Positions 46,071 to 58,487 of a stretch of DNA of 64,000 nt are shown here, piece by piece. Source of the stretch: Alkalihalobacillus sp. YIM B00296 (GTDB lineage Bacteria > Bacillota > Bacilli > Bacillales > Fictibacillaceae); contig NZ_JAIBLJ010000009.1 of NCBI RefSeq assembly GCF_020179385.1, forward strand, positions 1 to 64,000. The letters run 5' to 3'. Positions within the stretch are counted from its first letter, which is position 1; each line of letters starts with the position of its first letter. The notes below the pieces were generated by a model. That model saw only the letters and a program-made list of their open reading frames with translations, had not been told where the DNA came from and did no database searches. The position numbers and the translations under genes were made by a program.

Positions 46071-46700
46071 TTAAAGTTCATCTTTATCAGATAACATATC
46101 AGCATATTCTCCTATACCATATCCAATAATAACATCATCAAGCTCACCATCATTATATGTATAAGAATATACATCTATAATCCATCTACCATAATAACTG
46201 CTATAAGATTCCCAAAACTTCATAGTAACTTTTCGACGAGTACCTTCGATATTCGTTCCCGCATATCCTGCCATTGATTGAATAATTGCTTGAGCACCAG
46301 CAGTAACCTTTCTAGTCATATATGTAGCAATTCCCCAACAGGCCCAAAATATCTCATCCTTGATTTCATAATCTTTGTCCCATTCATAAAAGTTTTTATA
46401 CTCTTTATAACCCCAAAGATGTCCACTTCCATCTCCAACAGGTTCATAAGTATTTGCTTGATAATCCCCTTGTTGTCCATTTTTATTTAATTCTTGACCG
46501 AGCCTAACCTTTGCTTTTGCTATTCGTTCAGGATGCACATCTTTTTCTCCCTCTTTTACAATAAAATGAACATTAACCCCATGAATTTTATCTTTTACCA
46601 CGTCATACTTGGAACCCGTTCCTTCTTCTACTACCTGCTTTTTCCCTTCTCCTGCCGCAAAAACTCCTGAAGGAATAAAAACTGAAAAAGCCATCAACAA
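46071..46700 (-). CDS. Secreted hypothetical protein
   Basis: 209 residues with a signal peptide (MAFSVFIPSGVFAA) and a mature domain rich in aromatics (GHLWGYKEYKNFYEWDKDYE, FWESYSSYYGRWIIDVYSYT). No family recognised. The listed start (TTG/ATG at 46700-46692) gives a short signal; the upstream codons ATT-KRSFLSLL would make a better one, with AAAGGGA ahead of the ATT at 46721, so initiation at ATT is possible but unproven. Part of the insertion adjacent to sufB. 46722-46938 contains only fragments (for example a frame with IGNEEDEFEQYLSGNQNEP). Confidence 0.6.
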   Translation of the reverse strand: MLMAFSVFIPSGVFAAGEGKKQVVEEGTGSKYDVVKDKIHGVNVHFIVKEGEKDVHPERIAKAKVRLGQELNKNGQQGDYQANTYEPVGDGSGHLWGYKEYKNFYEWDKDYEIKDEIFWACWGIATYMTRKVTAGAQAIIQSMAGYAGTNIEGTRRKVTMKFWESYSSYYGRWIIDVYSYTYNDGELDDVIIGYGIGEYADMLSDKDEL

Positions 46701-46938
46701 AGATAAAAATGATCTTTTAATTGTTCCCTTTGAATCAAACAGCTTACATACATTGACAAAATACTTTCATCCAGTACAGGATTAAAATTAGGAACCATTT
46801 TAGATAATTGATTGTACAACTGTATGGCTTGTTCACCGAACGAGTTTAATAAATGGCTCATTTTGATTTCCTGACAAATATTGTTCAAACTCATCCTCTT
46901 CATTGCCGATTTCAATATCCAACCGCTCACAGCTGTGC

Positions 46939-47474
46939 GGATCAAGTCGTACTGGATTGCGAGTAGGTGAAGCATTAGCTCTAACATGGAGTGATATTGA
47001 TTTTGAAGAAAGAAACTCAAATTTAATAAAACATTGGTTTACCCGACAAACTCAGCTGCTTATATATCTACTCCAAAAACTAAAACGAGTGGGCGAAAAA
47101 TCGGCATAGATAACATTTCGATCCAACTCCTTAAGAAACAACGCATTAATCGTAATGAAGTCTATTTACTATACACTAATTATAAAAAACCTGATACAGA
47201 TATCATATTCCACCAACACGACGGTCGATGGCTCCGGACTAATGTAGTAAGGGATTATTTCAAAGAGATATATAAACGTGCTAGTCTTCCTGTATTATTC
47301 CGCACGCATTAGGCATAGCCATGCGGTTCCTTTATTAAAAGCTAGAGCAGATTTCTGAAAGACTAGGATCATCAGAGCATAAAACAACTGCTGATACGTA
47401 TCTCCATGTCGTCCCAAAAAGTTGAGGATGAAGCATTGGAGCTGTACCAGCAGTATACCAAATTAAATATTTAA
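46939..47474 (+). pseudogene. Tyrosine integrase remnant 2
   Basis: Starts abruptly within the catalytic domain at RTGLRVGEALALTWSDIDFE (the first catalytic Arg box), goes on with TPKTKTSGRKIGI, NEVYLLYTNYKKPDTDIIF and VVRDYFKEIYKRASLPVLF, then breaks around the HxLRHSHA box through small indels, and ends LGHQ..IKTTADTYLHVVP and ALELYQQYTKLNI. The N-terminal half is missing. It ends 66 bp from the sufB stop codon, the normal position for an integrase next to its att site. Confidence 0.88.
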
Positions 47475-47539
47475 TTTTTTTGGATGTTTTTGTAGGTGCA
47501 TAACTACTTTTAACTAGCTACACCCTTGATATATAAGGC

Positions 47540-48937
47540 TTAACCTATACTACCTTCCATCTCGAACTTGATCAGTCTGTTCATCTCGACTGCATATTCC
47601 ATTGGAAGTTCTTTTGTGAATGGTTCGATAAAGCCCATTACAATCATTTCTGTCGCTTCTTCTTCTGAGATTCCACGGCTCATGAGATAGAAGAGCTGCT
47701 CTTCAGATACTTTCGAAACTTTCGCCTCGTGCTCGAGTGAAATGTTTTCGTTCAGGATCTCATTGTATGGAATTGTATCAGAAGTCGACTCGTTATCCAT
47801 GATCAATGTGTCACACTCAACATTCGCACGCGCACCAGTAGCTTTACGCCCAAAGTGTACGATACCACGATATGTCACCTTACCTCCACCTTTAGAGATG
47901 GACTTAGAAACGATCGTTGAGGATGTGTTTGGAGCCAGATGGATCATCTTCGCTCCAGCGTCCTGGTGCTGTCCTTTACCAGCAATGGCAATCGACAAGG
48001 TCATACCGCGAGCGCCTTCACCTTTTAAAATGACAGCTGGATATTTCATCGTCAACTTGGATCCGATGTTACCATCAATCCATTCCATTGTTGCGTTTTC
48101 TTCTGCAACCGCACGCTTCGTTACAAGGTTGAATACGTTGTTCGCCCAGTTTTGGATCGTCGTATAACGGCAATTCGCGTTTTTCTTGACGACGATTTCA
48201 ACAACTGCACTGTGAAGCGAGTTTGTCGTGTAAACAGGTGCTGTACAACCTTCTACATAATGTACAGAAGAATCTTCGTCGGCAATGATCAACGTACGTT
48301 CAAATTGCCCCATGTTTTCAGAATTGATCCGGAAATACGCTTGCAATGGCGTATCACACTTGATTCCTTTAGGGACATAGATGAACGAGCCACCAGACCA
48401 GACTGCAGAATTCAAAGCTGCGAATTTGTTGTCAGTCGGCGGTATTGTCTTACCAAAATGCTCCTTGAAAATGTCTTCATTTTCTTTAAGCGCTGTATCT
48501 GTATCCTTAAAGATGATTCCCATATCTTCAAGATCTTCCTGCATGTTATGATAAACAACTTCAGATTCATATTGGGCAGATACACCCGCCAGATATTTTT
48601 GCTCCGCTTCTGGGATCCCAAGCTTATCAAATGTACGCTTGATCTCTTCTGGCACTTCATCCCATGAACGCTCGGACTTTTCTGATGGTTTTACGTAATA
48701 CGTAATGTCATCGAAGTTCAATTCCTTCAGATTGCCACCCCATTGAGGCATTGGCATGCTATAGAAATGTTCTAGTGATTTCAAACGGAAATCAAGCATC
48801 CATTTGGGTTCGTTTTTCATTCGCGAAATCTCTTCGACAATTTCCTTTGTCAAACCGCGCTTGGACCTGAAGATCGAGACGTCCTTATCTCTAAAACCGT
48901 ATTTATATTCACCGATCTCTGGCATTTTTTTAGCCAT
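47540..48937 (-). CDS. sufB: Fe-S cluster scaffold complex subunit SufB
   Basis: SufB is the scaffold subunit of the SufBCD complex that builds iron-sulfur clusters. The 465-residue protein has [41 protein letters not shown] and the C-terminal [28 protein letters not shown] region, of normal length. It is the last gene of sufCDSUB. Its final codons ([10 protein letters not shown]-stop) occur again at 43491, 23407 and 20796, so the gene end seems to be an integration site and its own terminator has been displaced. AAGGAGGG precedes ATG. Confidence 0.97.
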   Translation of the reverse strand: MAKKMPEIGEYKYGFRDKDVSIFRSKRGLTKEIVEEISRMKNEPKWMLDFRLKSLEHFYSMPMPQWGGNLKELNFDDITYYVKPSEKSERSWDEVPEEIKRTFDKLGIPEAEQKYLAGVSAQYESEVVYHNMQEDLEDMGIIFKDTDTALKENEDIFKEHFGKTIPPTDNKFAALNSAVWSGGSFIYVPKGIKCDTPLQAYFRINSENMGQFERTLIIADEDSSVHYVEGCTAPVYTTNSLHSAVVEIVVKKNANCRYTTIQNWANNVFNLVTKRAVAEENATMEWIDGNIGSKLTMKYPAVILKGEGARGMTLSIAIAGKGQHQDAGAKMIHLAPNTSSTIVSKSISKGGGKVTYRGIVHFGRKATGARANVECDTLIMDNESTSDTIPYNEILNENISLEHEAKVSKVSEEQLFYLMSRGISEEEATEMIVMGFIEPFTKELPMEYAVEMNRLIKFEMEGSIG

Positions 48938-49045
48938 CGTTTAATCCCTCCTTAAAGGATACCACACAATAAACCGAAAGCAGTGTCTAATTAATCTATA
49001 TTACTATTGTAAATCGGATGAGTGCATCTGACAACCAAGAAGATG

Positions 49046-52009
<2,964 letters not shown>

Positions 52010-52028
52010 ATAAATCCTCCTTCAAAGC

Positions 52029-52817
52029 CTATGCTTGTTCTGCTTGGACAGTTTCGTCTTCAATTCCTAGTTCATCTTTAATCCAGTCATAACCTTCTGC
52101 TTCTAAGCGTTGTGCAAGTTCAGGCCCGCCGGATTTCACGATGCGGCCCTGCATAATGACGTGAACTTTATCTGGTGTGATGTAGTTCAACAAACGTTGG
52201 TAGTGCGTGATGATCAGTCCGCCGAATTCTGGGTTGCGCATATCATTTACACCCTTAGAAACGACCTTCAGGGCATCAATATCAAGACCAGAGTCAATTT
52301 CGTCAAGGATTGCAATTTTCGGCTCCAACATTAATAATTGAAGAATTTCGTTACGCTTTTTCTCACCGCCAGAAAATCCTTCATTCAGGTAACGTTGTGA
52401 GAAAGATTCATCCATATCGAGAAGCTCCATTTTACTGTCCATTTTGCGGATGAACTTCATCAATGAAATTTCTTTTCCTTCTTCACGACGAGCGTTGATT
52501 GAGGAACGCAAAAAGTCAGCATTCGTGACACCACTGATTTCACTTGGGTATTGCATGGCAAGGAATAGACCTGCCTTTGCTCGTTCATCGACTTCCATCT
52601 CAAGGACGTTTTCTCCGTCAAGGGTGACAGACCCTTCAGTGATTACGTACTTCGGATGGCCCATCAAGGCAGACGCAAGAGTTGATTTACCTGTTCCGTT
52701 CGGACCCATTACTGCATGTATTTCTCCACCGTTTATCTCAAGGCTGAGGCCTTTGATGATCTCTTTTCCTTCAATAGAAACGTGTAGATTCTCGATCTTT
52801 AAATTTGGTGCAGTCAT
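52029..52817 (-). CDS. sufC: Fe-S cluster assembly ATPase SufC
   Basis: ABC-type ATPase of the SufBCD complex. 262 residues with Walker A GPNGTGKST, signature FSGGEKKRNEI and Walker B AILDEIDSGLD. First gene of the operon; the promoter must lie in 52818-53062. Confidence 0.97.
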   Translation of the reverse strand: MTAPNLKIENLHVSIEGKEIIKGLSLEINGGEIHAVMGPNGTGKSTLASALMGHPKYVITEGSVTLDGENVLEMEVDERAKAGLFLAMQYPSEISGVTNADFLRSSINARREEGKEISLMKFIRKMDSKMELLDMDESFSQRYLNEGFSGGEKKRNEILQLLMLEPKIAILDEIDSGLDIDALKVVSKGVNDMRNPEFGGLIITHYQRLLNYITPDKVHVIMQGRIVKSGGPELAQRLEAEGYDWIKDELGIEDETVQAEQA

Positions 52818-53062
52818 GACTATAACCCTCCAATTTCATATTTCTTATCACTACTCCATTTTATATTGTAACGAAAAACAATAGAAAATGAAATAATCGT
52901 GATTTATATAATTTAGTATCATTCTAATTTTATAACAAATTAAAATAATTCTCAATACCAATATAGAAAATATACGTAATTCTAAATGCTAATTGAGAAT
53001 ATCAAGCTCTTATTGAAATTCAACCAACTCTCAACGGTTTTCCAGGAGGCTCATATACAATG
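52818..53062. other. suf promoter region
   Basis: Very AT-rich, no gene. It must hold the sufCDSUB promoter but I see no operator that I would name. Confidence 0.4.
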
Positions 53063-53095
53063 AAAGGACCTTATCAGTATTCGATAAGGTCCTTG
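53063..53095. terminator. Strong hairpin terminator
   Basis: Perfect 12-bp stem AAGGACCTTATC / GATAAGGTCCTT, loop AGTATTC, between the small gene at 53145 and the suf promoter. Confidence 0.8.
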
Positions 53096-53144
53096 TTATA
53101 TACGCGTTTATCTTCTTATTACAATGCTTCTTGATTGTTGTTCA

Positions 53145-53300
53145 TTAAGACTTATTGACTTTACCCGTAAATTCGTTGAGCATTTGTTGGCTTTCCTTGT
53201 ACTCCAACTCTCGCTTGTTCTCGATTTTTAGACGTTTTTCTAGACTACGATCATATTCTGCATAGCCTATACCATGGGCCTGGTGCATCGCTTTTTCCAT
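53145..53300 (-). CDS. Small hypothetical protein
   Basis: 51 residues from ATG at 53300 (MEKAMHQAHGIGYAEYDRSL), charged and helical, ending FTGKVNKS. The frame is open upstream to an ATT at 53336 that has AAAGGA at good distance (protein MIQPIDTNHTGEMEKAMH..), which would be 63 residues. No family recognised. It ends just before a strong terminator, which supports a real gene. Confidence 0.5.
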   Translation of the reverse strand: MEKAMHQAHGIGYAEYDRSLEKRLKIENKRELEYKESQQMLNEFTGKVNKS

Positions 53301-53534
53301 TTCACCAGTATGGTTCGTGTCAATAGGTTGGATAATGAATCAATCCTTTCAAGTTTTTAAAATTTTCACTACACTTTATACCCTATCAATATGAGGCAAA
53401 AACGCCAAATATGATATGGATTGATTATTACTCCTATGCCACTTTGAAATGGGATGGTATTACATTAGAAGCCAAATTGATATATATCCACTCCATATAT
53501 CTCATTTTCTCCATATTCTGAGAAATATGGCTTT

Positions 53535-53918
53535 TTAATGTTTCATTTGTTTCAAATCGGTCATCGCTTCCTGGACGAGTGTGACAGACTGGCTCATAGC
53601 TGCACCACCGCCGAAAGCTGCACATACACCAACTGTTTCCAAAATTTCAGATTCAGAACAACCTTGATCGAGGCATCCTTTTGTGTGATAGATGATGCAG
53701 TATTCATCCTGGGAGTAGATACTGATTCCTAGCGCTATCAATTGCTTTTCTTTTTTGCCCAGCTTCCCAGCTTTGAAACAAGATTCTGTAAAGGCATTGT
53801 ATTTTCTTGCAAGGTCCGGCATCTTTTCGGTGAAGATTCCTAAACCATGTTTGTAATCCAATAAGGCCGCTTCTGTTGGGCTGCCTGGTTGTTCTTGCGG
53901 TATTTCGTTCTGATTCAC
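53535..53918 (-). CDS. yurZ: Carboxymuconolactone decarboxylase-like protein YurZ
   Basis: 127 residues of the CMD/AhpD fold with [40 protein letters not shown] (Cys..His pattern) and [18 protein letters not shown]. Family members are peroxidase-like or uncharacterised. B. subtilis yurZ lies in this chromosomal neighbourhood near suf and met. GTG start with GGAGTG upstream. Confidence 0.85.
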   Translation of the reverse strand: MNQNEIPQEQPGSPTEAALLDYKHGLGIFTEKMPDLARKYNAFTESCFKAGKLGKKEKQLIALGISIYSQDEYCIIYHTKGCLDQGCSESEILETVGVCAAFGGGAAMSQSVTLVQEAMTDLKQMKH

Positions 53919-54158
53919 TTAGATCACTCCTCATACGATAAAATCATCATTAGATAGTATGATTCTTTTGTCCTAAAGATATCCACACAAATCTGTTTGC
54001 TTACCTCTGTGGATGTTCGGAAAAGTGTGTTTTTTAATACTTACTGAATGATTTTCCAGGAAAAACCGTCATCCTCAAGTTCTATTTTCTGTCATTTTGC
54101 ACAGTTGGCATTAGGCACCGCATCTGCACAACAAATCAGTACTCAGTAAATCGTCTTT

Positions 54159-54310
54159 ATTGCACGATTTTCAAAGTTAATTGCACGATTTCGCAGAGCA
54201 ATTGTACCAAAATAAAAATATTGCACGCTTCTCTAAAATGATTGTATCAAAGCGAAGTTGATTGAACGTTTCACTAATAATCGCGACACTTTTTGTGTTA
54301 TTGCACCTTC
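54159..54310. repeat. Periodic ATTGCACGA array, ~20-21 bp period
   Basis: The word ATTGCACGA or a variant (ATTGTACC, ATTGCACGC, ATTGTATC, ATTGAACG, ATCGCGAC, ATTGCACC) starts at 54159, 54180, 54201, 54220, 54241, 54261, 54280 and 54300, with spacers of unrelated sequence. Lies between metQ and yurZ. The rest of 53919-54382 has no feature I recognise. Confidence 0.7.
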
Positions 54311-54382
54311 TTTTTTTATTTCGCTTTTTCGCGAATTTCCACAACAAGAGTTGACGCTGACAGTGCTTTTTATTAACTGTAC

Positions 54383-54412
54383 AAAAAAGAGTGCCGACAT
54401 AGTCAGCACTCT
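54383..54412 (-). terminator. metNIQ terminator
   Basis: Stem AGAGTGC.CGAC / GTC.GCACTCT with U-run on the minus strand, 11 bases past the metQ stop. Confidence 0.88.
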
Positions 54413-54422
54413 GATTAAGCAA

Positions 54423-55244
54423 TTATTCTTTTACTGGAACGACTGCACCATTGTATTCTTCATTGATGAAGTCCTGGATTTCTTTAGACTGAAGGACTTC
54501 AACAAGTGTTTTGATCGCTTCATCGTCCTTATGGCCTTTATTGACTGCTATAATGTTCACATATTCAGAATCGGATCCTTCAAGAGCGATGGCATCCTTC
54601 TGTGGATCCAGACCTGCATCGATCGCATAGTTGGTGTTGATGACGACTGCATCGCCTTCACCGTTTTTATAGATTTTCGGAAGCAATCCTGCCTCGACAT
54701 CTGTTTTAAAATTGATCTCTTTCGGATTTTCAACGATGTCTTTGACTGTAGCTTCCGTCCTACCTACGCCTTCTTTCAACTTGATCAGGCCTTCTTTTTC
54801 AAGCAAGCTAAGAATACGACCGTGTTCACCGACAGAGTTACTCATGATGATCGTTCCCTTTTCAGGTATATCGTCTAAGCTTTTATAATCTTGAGAATAG
54901 ACACCCATCGGTTCGATGTGGACTCCCCCAGCATTTTCAAAATCATAACTTTTGTTATCTTTCATTTGAGATTCCATGTAAGGCACGTGCTGGAAGAAGT
55001 TCGCATCCAATTCCCCTGCAGCCAGCATTTTGTTAGGTGTGACGTAGTCCTGCAGCTTTTCAATTTCAAGTTTGATTCCTTTTTCCTCAAGTAATGGCTG
55101 TGCTTCTTCCAATATTTCAGCATGTGGAACGTTTGAAGCTCCTACCACCAGTTCCTTCTCATCACCGCCAGAATTGCCATTACCGCATGCAGCTAGTACA
55201 GAAATGATGAAGACAGTTGTTAAAAGTGTAAAGATTCTTTTCAT
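54423..55244 (-). CDS. metQ: Methionine-binding lipoprotein MetQ
   Basis: Substrate-binding lipoprotein of the MetNIQ importer. 273 residues, lipobox LAAC (Cys20), NlpA-family domain with VVGASNVPHAEILEEA, ANFFQHVPYMESQ and KIYKNGEGDAVVINTNYA. Third gene of an operon controlled by a SAM riboswitch. Confidence 0.96.
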   Translation of the reverse strand: MKRIFTLLTTVFIISVLAACGNGNSGGDEKELVVGASNVPHAEILEEAQPLLEEKGIKLEIEKLQDYVTPNKMLAAGELDANFFQHVPYMESQMKDNKSYDFENAGGVHIEPMGVYSQDYKSLDDIPEKGTIIMSNSVGEHGRILSLLEKEGLIKLKEGVGRTEATVKDIVENPKEINFKTDVEAGLLPKIYKNGEGDAVVINTNYAIDAGLDPQKDAIALEGSDSEYVNIIAVNKGHKDDEAIKTLVEVLQSKEIQDFINEEYNGAVVPVKE

Positions 55245-55262
55245 GATGTATTCCCTCCATGT

Positions 55263-55937
55263 TTATCGTTTATCTGTTTTTTGTGTAAAGAAATCGCCTA
55301 TCCATTGGATAATGAAGACAATGATCAAGATGATCACAGTGGAGACGAATGTAACGTCATTTTGATAGCGCTGGAATCCATCCAGATAAGCAAGGGTTCC
55401 CAATCCACCTGCACCAACGACCCCAGCCATCGCGATGTATGAAATCAATGCAATTGCTGTGACAGTAATCCCGGATATGAGTGCTGGTAATGATTCGGGT
55501 AAAAGGACTTTATAAATGATCTGTATATCTGTCGCTCCCATAGACTTCGCAGCTTCAATGACACCTTTATCGATTTCACGCAACGCGATTTCAACCATTC
55601 TTGCATAGAAAGGAGCTGCCCCGATGATCAGAGCCGGTAATGCGGCATTCGCTCCAAGCATCGTTCCAACCAACAAAGTTGTAAAAGGAACTAGGAGTAT
55701 GATCAAAATGATGAATGGGATGGATCTGAAGATATTCACGAATCCAGCAATGATCAATTGAACCGGCTTGTTCTGCCACAAGTTCCCTCTCTCGGTCAGG
55801 AATAATAATAAACCTAATATGAGCCCAAGCAAGAAGGTTGCAGTGACGGAAATACCTGTCATGTACAGCGTTTCAAGTGTCGCTTCCCACATATCCTCCC
55901 AATCTACGTTAGGAAACAGTGTTGCCAATGCCAACAT
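55263..55937 (-). CDS. metI: Methionine ABC transporter permease MetI
   Basis: 224 residues, five helices, with the permease EAA loop KGVIEAAKSMGATDIQIIYKVLLPESLP. Called MetP in B. subtilis. The start ATG lies inside the end of metN (29-bp overlap), with GAGGTGATC upstream. Confidence 0.96.
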   Translation of the reverse strand: MLALATLFPNVDWEDMWEATLETLYMTGISVTATFLLGLILGLLLFLTERGNLWQNKPVQLIIAGFVNIFRSIPFIILIILLVPFTTLLVGTMLGANAALPALIIGAAPFYARMVEIALREIDKGVIEAAKSMGATDIQIIYKVLLPESLPALISGITVTAIALISYIAMAGVVGAGGLGTLAYLDGFQRYQNDVTFVSTVIILIIVFIIQWIGDFFTQKTDKR

Positions 55938-56955
55938 TTGTGATCACCTCGACTTCCACTTCTTGCTGTTGGATATGATAAATGGCTTCTTTTACTGTTT
56001 CAGGCTGTCCATCAATTTGAATAAACAAAGTGCCGTATGCCCCATCCCTCGTTTGAGAAATCTTACCTTGCAAGATATTCACATAGACCTCGAACTTTCT
56101 TATCAAGTCACTTATGAGTGGGCGTTCTGCGGTTCCACCGACAAAAGTCAGCTTGACGATTTGTGAATGGCCTTCTTTTTGGATAAGATGTTGAATCGTC
56201 TCCTCTGTTTCCTCCGGCTCTGTAACCTGTTTCACGAAGTCCTGTGTAATCGTCCGTTTTGGTGTCCTGAACACTTCAAGGACAGGACCCTCTTCGACGA
56301 CCCGTCCCTCTTCCATTACAGCTACACGGTTACATATCTTTCGGATCACGTGCATCTCATGGGTGATCAGTACAATCGTCAAACCGAGCTTTTTGTTGAT
56401 GTCTACAAGAAGATTCAAGATCGAATCGGTCGTTTTCGGATCCAAAGCTGATGTAGCTTCATCACAAAGCAAGACATCAGGGTTATTTGCAAGGGATCTC
56501 GCGATGCCGACACGCTGCTTTTGGCCACCACTCAACTGGGACGGATAAGAATCTCCTCTTCCAGACAAACCGACAAGATCAATCAATTCGTCAACCCGCT
56601 TGATCCGTTCCTTTTTATTGATACCTGAAATCTCCAAAGGGAATGATATATTTTCACGGACTGTGCGGGACCACAGCAAATTGAAATGTTGAAAGATCAT
56701 CCCGATATTTTGTCTTGCAATACGGAGCTGCTTATTATTGAAGCTTGTAAGGGATTCGCCGTTTATATCGACTGAGCCGTCAGTCGGTTTTTCCAGCATG
56801 TTCAGCATTCGGATTAATGTACTCTTACCAGCACCACTATATCCGATGACACCGAATATTTCTCCCTTATTGATAGTCAAATTGACTCCGTCGACTGCAT
56901 TGACCACACCATCTTTTGTATGGAAAACTTTTTTGACATTTTTTAATGTAATCAT
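55909..56955 (-). CDS. metN: Methionine ABC transporter ATPase MetN
   Basis: 348 residues with Walker A GYSGAGKST (38-46), signature LSGGQKQRVGIARSL, Walker B VLLCDEATSALD and a C-terminal NIL (ACT-like) domain that senses methionine, ending EVEVITNVGIG. First gene of metNIQ. Confidence 0.97.
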   Translation of the reverse strand: MITLKNVKKVFHTKDGVVNAVDGVNLTINKGEIFGVIGYSGAGKSTLIRMLNMLEKPTDGSVDINGESLTSFNNKQLRIARQNIGMIFQHFNLLWSRTVRENISFPLEISGINKKERIKRVDELIDLVGLSGRGDSYPSQLSGGQKQRVGIARSLANNPDVLLCDEATSALDPKTTDSILNLLVDINKKLGLTIVLITHEMHVIRKICNRVAVMEEGRVVEEGPVLEVFRTPKRTITQDFVKQVTEPEETEETIQHLIQKEGHSQIVKLTFVGGTAERPLISDLIRKFEVYVNILQGKISQTRDGAYGTLFIQIDGQPETVKEAIYHIQQQEVEVEVITNVGIGNTVS

Positions 56956-57045
56956 GATGTTCAGCCCTTTCTGTCTTAACTTCTGCTAAAAAATGCTGGA
57001 CGGAGCATATCCATATTTAGAATGCTATATGTTTTCTTCACAACT

Positions 57046-57081
57046 AAAAAACCTTTCTGCCCCGAAAACGAGCAGAAAGGC
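57046..57081 (-). terminator. SAM riboswitch terminator of metNIQ
   Basis: Stem CCTTTCTGC / GCAGAAAGG with loop CCCGAAAACGA and a U-run on the minus strand, next to the S-box aptamer. Confidence 0.9.
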
Positions 57082-57085
57082 TGAA

Positions 57086-57216
57086 AAGTTCAGTCTCTCC
57101 ATCTCATCTTCCAAAGCATTACACTTTGCAGGATTTGGCACCTTCGCATAACAAAATAGGTTTGCTGGTTGCCGGGCTTCACAGGGCCAGTCCCTCCGCC
57201 GCTCTCGATAAGATCT
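57086..57216 (-). promoter_or_regulatory. SAM-I riboswitch upstream of metN
   Basis: Minus-strand reading shows CTTATCGAGAGCGG, CGGAGGGACTGGCCC, TGAAGCCCGGCAACC, AGGTGCCAAATCCT and GATGAGATGG, the conserved S-box blocks. Together with the copy before msrA it places methionine uptake and methionine repair under SAM control. Confidence 0.95.
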
Positions 57217-57450
57217 TTATATATCAAAAATGTTTTACCGCTGTACTTTATTTAAGCATGAATGCATTGTAGCATGGGATATTTTTATGTGTCAATCATT
57301 AAAATACTAATCTTCCTGCCTAAAAAGCCCATATTGTGACAAATTCATGTCAATTGGCAAAAAAACGTTGATCATTACACCTTATAAAAAATTATGTTAA
57401 GTTCAATATAGACATTCAATCTCACACTGGAAAAGGAGATGAAAAATCAT

Positions 57451-57876
57451 ATGGGTAAAGCCATGTCCTTCAGGCTAAAGGAGTATAAAACGGAGCATAC
57501 GTTAAGCCTTTCAGATTTTATAGGTAAACCTGTAATCATCCAATTTTGGGTAGCCTGGTGTCCTGATTGTATGAGAGAGTTACCGCTTCTTGATCAGTTT
57601 CATAAATCGATGAATACGGAAGAAATTATTATATTATCGATCAATGTAACTGGTAGGGAGGGTTCGTTTGAACAGAGGGACGAATTTATCGAAAAAAATA
57701 ATATTGCCATTCCAGTTTTACTGGATGAAGGAACCAAAATTTACGATCATTTCCGTTGCCAATCTGTACCGACCACAATTTTATTGGATGAACATCATAA
57801 GGTTCAATCTCGATACACTGATCAAGATTCTTTCCAAGACATATTAACCGGCATCCCTCGATTGCTTTCTCATTAG
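57451..57876 (+). CDS. TlpA/ResA-like thioredoxin-fold protein
   Basis: 141 residues with SLSDFIGKPVIIQFWVAWCPDC (Cys37 and Cys40), FEQRDEFIEKNNIAIPVLLDE insert and cis-Pro loop QSVPTTILLD, the AhpC/TSA-Redoxin pattern of TlpA-like oxidoreductases. No signal peptide or anchor, so unlike ResA it is cytoplasmic. ATG at 57451 is chosen because the ATG at 57439 sits against the AAGGAG. It converges with, and overlaps by 33 bp, the next gene. Confidence 0.88.
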   Translation: MGKAMSFRLKEYKTEHTLSLSDFIGKPVIIQFWVAWCPDCMRELPLLDQFHKSMNTEEIIILSINVTGREGSFEQRDEFIEKNNIAIPVLLDEGTKIYDHFRCQSVPTTILLDEHHKVQSRYTDQDSFQDILTGIPRLLSH

Positions 57877-58197
57877 GTAGAAGATCGATTCCAGCTTTAA
57901 AACCGTTCTATACGTTGCATCTGTTTCTATCTTGCCTTGAGAGATCAGATCGGTTAGTTTCATTTCACCTTCAACAAGGGATTTAAGCGCGTTCAAACCA
58001 CCATTTATCCGGACGACTTCTTGGTCTATTTCTTCTTTCATGATCACTTTGCAGGAGCGTTTACGCAAATGGATCGATACACATTCCTCCTCATTGGAAA
58101 GGGAAACAAAATAATCATTTAATCGAAAAAAAGGGGACAAGTAGGATTGTTCTTCAAACCTTTTTGAAAACAAGTGAATAAGACCGTTGATTTGCAT
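57844..58197 (-). CDS. Small conserved protein, possibly YusD-like
   Basis: 117 residues (MQINGLIHLF..), beginning at ATG 58197 with GGGAGAAG upstream. The pattern FFRLNDYFVSLSNEEECVSI, EVVRINGGLNALKSLVEGEMKL and TYRTVLKLESIFYL suggests an SCP2-like fold. Its place between met and yusE matches B. subtilis yusD, but I cannot confirm orthology from sequence alone. Confidence 0.65.
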   Translation of the reverse strand: MQINGLIHLFSKRFEEQSYLSPFFRLNDYFVSLSNEEECVSIHLRKRSCKVIMKEEIDQEVVRINGGLNALKSLVEGEMKLTDLISQGKIETDATYRTVLKLESIFYLMRKQSRDAG

Positions 58198-58403
58198 TCT
58201 CTTCTCCCTCACTTATTAAAAGTTCCAAAAAAGATGATTCTGTATGTAAATGATTTCTATAGACAAAACCGATTGTCCTTTCATAATCCTTCGACAGTTT
58301 CTCTCGCAAGTTTCGATAATCATTTAACCTTTTGGGGAATATTTTTATATTTCAGATTGTGGATTTACATTCTTATCAAACTCACAATACTTTCATTGGA
58401 TAC

Positions 58404-58445
58404 AAAAAAGAGCCAGACCTCCATCAATAAAGGAGTTTGTCTGGC
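58404..58445 (-). terminator. rsgI terminator
   Basis: Stem GCCAGAC..CTCC / GGAG..GTCTGGC with a U-run (TTTTTT) on the minus strand, about 40 bp past rsgI. Confidence 0.85.
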
Positions 58446-58487
58446 ACTGCATCTATCCGACTATTATGTATAAAACACTGCAAAGCG

